Positions 62,790 through 64,000 of a stretch of DNA of 64,000 nt are shown here, piece by piece. The DNA lies in the NCBI RefSeq assembly GCF_014490575.1, contig NZ_CP061033.1:1860001-1924000 (forward strand). The letters run 5' to 3'. The notes under the pieces were generated by a model, which made no database searches, was not told where the DNA came from, and saw only the letters and a list, made by a program, of their open reading frames with translations. Numbering within the stretch: position 1 is the stretch's first letter; every line of letters starts with the position of its first letter. This stretch comes from Corynebacterium zhongnanshanii. Lineage in GTDB: Bacteria > Actinomycetota > Actinomycetes > Mycobacteriales > Mycobacteriaceae. Position numbers and translations under genes: made by a program.

Positions 62790-64000
62790 TTATCGCCTCG
62801 GCATAATAACCATCGCCTCGGCGTAATAACCCAGGAGCTGGTCACAGATTTTCTCCCAGGTCTTGCCCTGAACGGACTGGTACGCACGGGCCTTGAAACC
62901 GTCCAGATCCGCGGCGATAGCCTCCACAGCGCCGGGCAGCGCGCGCTCAAAACCGTCCACGTCCAGCAGGTATCCGTTGTGACCGTCCTCGATGAGGTCG
63001 ATCGGGCCGCCGGCGGCCGGAGCGATCGTCGGCACCCCGGACGCATGAGCCTCCTGGATCGCCTGACAAAACGTTTCCAACTCGCCGGTGTGCACGAACA
63101 CATCCAACGACGCGTACGCCCGCGCCAGCTCCTCGCCGTAGAGGGCGCCGGTGAACTCGGCGCCCGGCATGAGCTGTTCAAGACGGGCGCGCTCGGGGCC
63201 GTCGCCTACGATCACGAGCTCGATCTCGTACCCCTCCGACGCCGCACGCGCTGCCGACTCACCGTGATCAACCGATTCGCCGTGACCCGCCGACTCAACG
63301 CGCCCTACCAACTCACCGCAGTCAGCCGACTCGACGTGACCCGCCGACGCGCTGTGTGTGGCAGGCACGGCGCGGTCGAATAACACAGCGCGCCCGGCCA
63401 GCACCGCCAGACGCTCCACCGACTTTTCCGCCGCCAGCCGGCCGATAAACCCCACGCGGATCGTGCGTCCGGTCACGCACGCCGCTCCGTGCTGCGGCAC
63501 AGCAACCGCCCCGTCCGCCCCAGGTGCAGTCTCACCGGCCGGCCCGCGCTTCGCGGGATGAAACCGCTGCGTATCCACACCGCGCCCCCACTGCCGCACG
63601 CGCTCCACGCCGTGCGCCGACAACTCCGCAATGGACGCCGACGACGGCGCCAGCGTCATCGCACACCGATTATGAAATACACGCATCCACCGCCAGGACG
63701 CCTTCTCCAGCACACTCAAGTGATAGCGGCTGGTATAGCCCGCCACATCCGTCTGATACACCGCCACCGCGGGAATCCCCAAAGTCCGCGCCACCAGCGC
63801 AGCAGCCCCGCCCACCACGAACGGAGACGCCAAGTGCACCACATCCGGCTTATACCGGCGCAGGGTGCGCACAAGGGTCGGCGTCGGAACCCCCACGGGC
63901 AAAGAGTTAATCAGCGGCAGCTTCACCGCCGGCACACGCACCACTCGGAAACCCTGATAATGCGTCACCTCCGGCTTCCCGTCGCGGGCCGCGGGGGCGA
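62790..64000 (-). CDS. mgtA: GT4 alpha-mannosyltransferase (MgtA-like), 5' end cut by window
   Basis: Glycosyltransferase of the GT-B fold, probably using GDP-mannose to mannosylate a glycolipid precursor. The frame is open to base 64000 ([20 protein letters not shown]), so the N-terminal Rossmann start is missing. Conserved parts are [60 protein letters not shown] and [20 protein letters not shown] (E-x7-E). A 60-residue Ser/His/Gly-rich insert ([20 protein letters not shown]) sits after [11 protein letters not shown]. The Rv0557 (mgtA)-menG order is conserved. Confidence in MgtA identity is moderate to good. Confidence 0.87.
   Translation of the reverse strand, partial: APAARDGKPEVTHYQGFRVVRVPAVKLPLINSLPVGVPTPTLVRTLRRYKPDVVHLASPFVVGGAAALVARTLGIPAVAVYQTDVAGYTSRYHLSVLEKASWRWMRVFHNRCAMTLAPSSASIAELSAHGVERVRQWGRGVDTQRFHPAKRGPAGETAPGADGAVAVPQHGAACVTGRTIRVGFIGRLAAEKSVERLAVLAGRAVLFDRAVPATHSASAGHVESADCGELVGRVESAGHGESVDHGESAARAASEGYEIELVIVGDGPERARLEQLMPGAEFTGALYGEELARAYASLDVFVHTGELETFCQAIQEAHASGVPTIAPAAGGPIDLIEDGHNGYLLDVDGFERALPGAVEAIAADLDGFKARAYQSVQGKTWEKICDQLLGYYAEAMVIMPRR

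Overview
The window reads as chromosomal DNA of a mycolate-containing Corynebacterium (order Mycobacteriales). The evidence is two trehalose mycolyltransferases (one with LGFP repeats), the arabinogalactan block ubiA-PAP2-glfT2-glf, the menaquinone genes grcC-menJ-menG, and overall high G+C. Gene order over 1-20 kb and 44-48 kb follows the M. tuberculosis Rv3804c-Rv3846 order as I remember it (fbp, ubiA, glfT2, glf, plsC, serS, pheA, LCP, glpQ1, sodA). The species cannot be fixed by reading alone.

Layout. (1) 1-10.8 kb: mycolate and arabinogalactan envelope genes, nearly all on the minus strand. No aftB-type arabinofuranosyltransferase lies between the second mycolyltransferase and ubiA. (2) 10.8-20 kb: serS, a septum-formation-type membrane protein, a zincin, a histidine phosphatase, pheA, an amidase, a CPBP protein and an LCP ligase, with a four-unit palindromic repeat array at 13.4-13.95 kb. 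(3) 20.1-43.2 kb: an accessory conflict island lying between the LCP gene and the gtrA/DUF5926/glpQ/sodA block. It holds a DUF4062 protein, a three-gene cassette (adenine methyltransferase, DEAH-type helicase, T5orf172 nuclease), an array of toxin and immunity cassettes with two Panacea-type toxin-antitoxin pairs, a DnaQ-TerB-BRCT protein, a 1737-aa SF1 helicase with a C-terminal Vsr-like nuclease, a cluster of orphan immunity genes, and an Mrr enzyme. (4) 43.4-49.6 kb: gtrA, glycerophosphodiesterase, patatin, sodA, and a frameshifted FGGY kinase bracketed by two copies of a palindromic repeat. (5) 49.6-51.5 kb: a second toxin-immunity cassette bounded by the same repeats as the island. (6) 51.7-64 kb: tRNAs Ser, Met, Thr and Tyr, tadA, tyrA, a response regulator lacking its phosphoacceptor Asp, and grcC, menJ, menG and mgtA. 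A DUF4143 ATPase preceded by four 23-bp iterons sits between menJ and menG.

How it fits together. The most interesting system is the toxin-cassette array. Three ORFs with the same pre-toxin motif (PRVNRDLQRLWDE type) carry different C-terminal domains: an ADP-ribosyltransferase and two EndoU-like nucleases. Each is followed by its own immunity gene. The units are bounded by a repeat encoding a VFRG-type peptide, present in four copies, and by a second repeat that carries a tRNA T-arm-like sequence, present in two copies. Partial copies of neighbouring genes show repeated recombination. Two almost identical Panacea antitoxins have different downstream partners and differ only at their C-termini. 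The methyltransferase-helicase-nuclease trio and the giant helicase-nuclease are further candidate anti-phage modules. A short dispersed motif (GGCGTCG followed by an A/T-rich run) recurs through the whole window and is unexplained.
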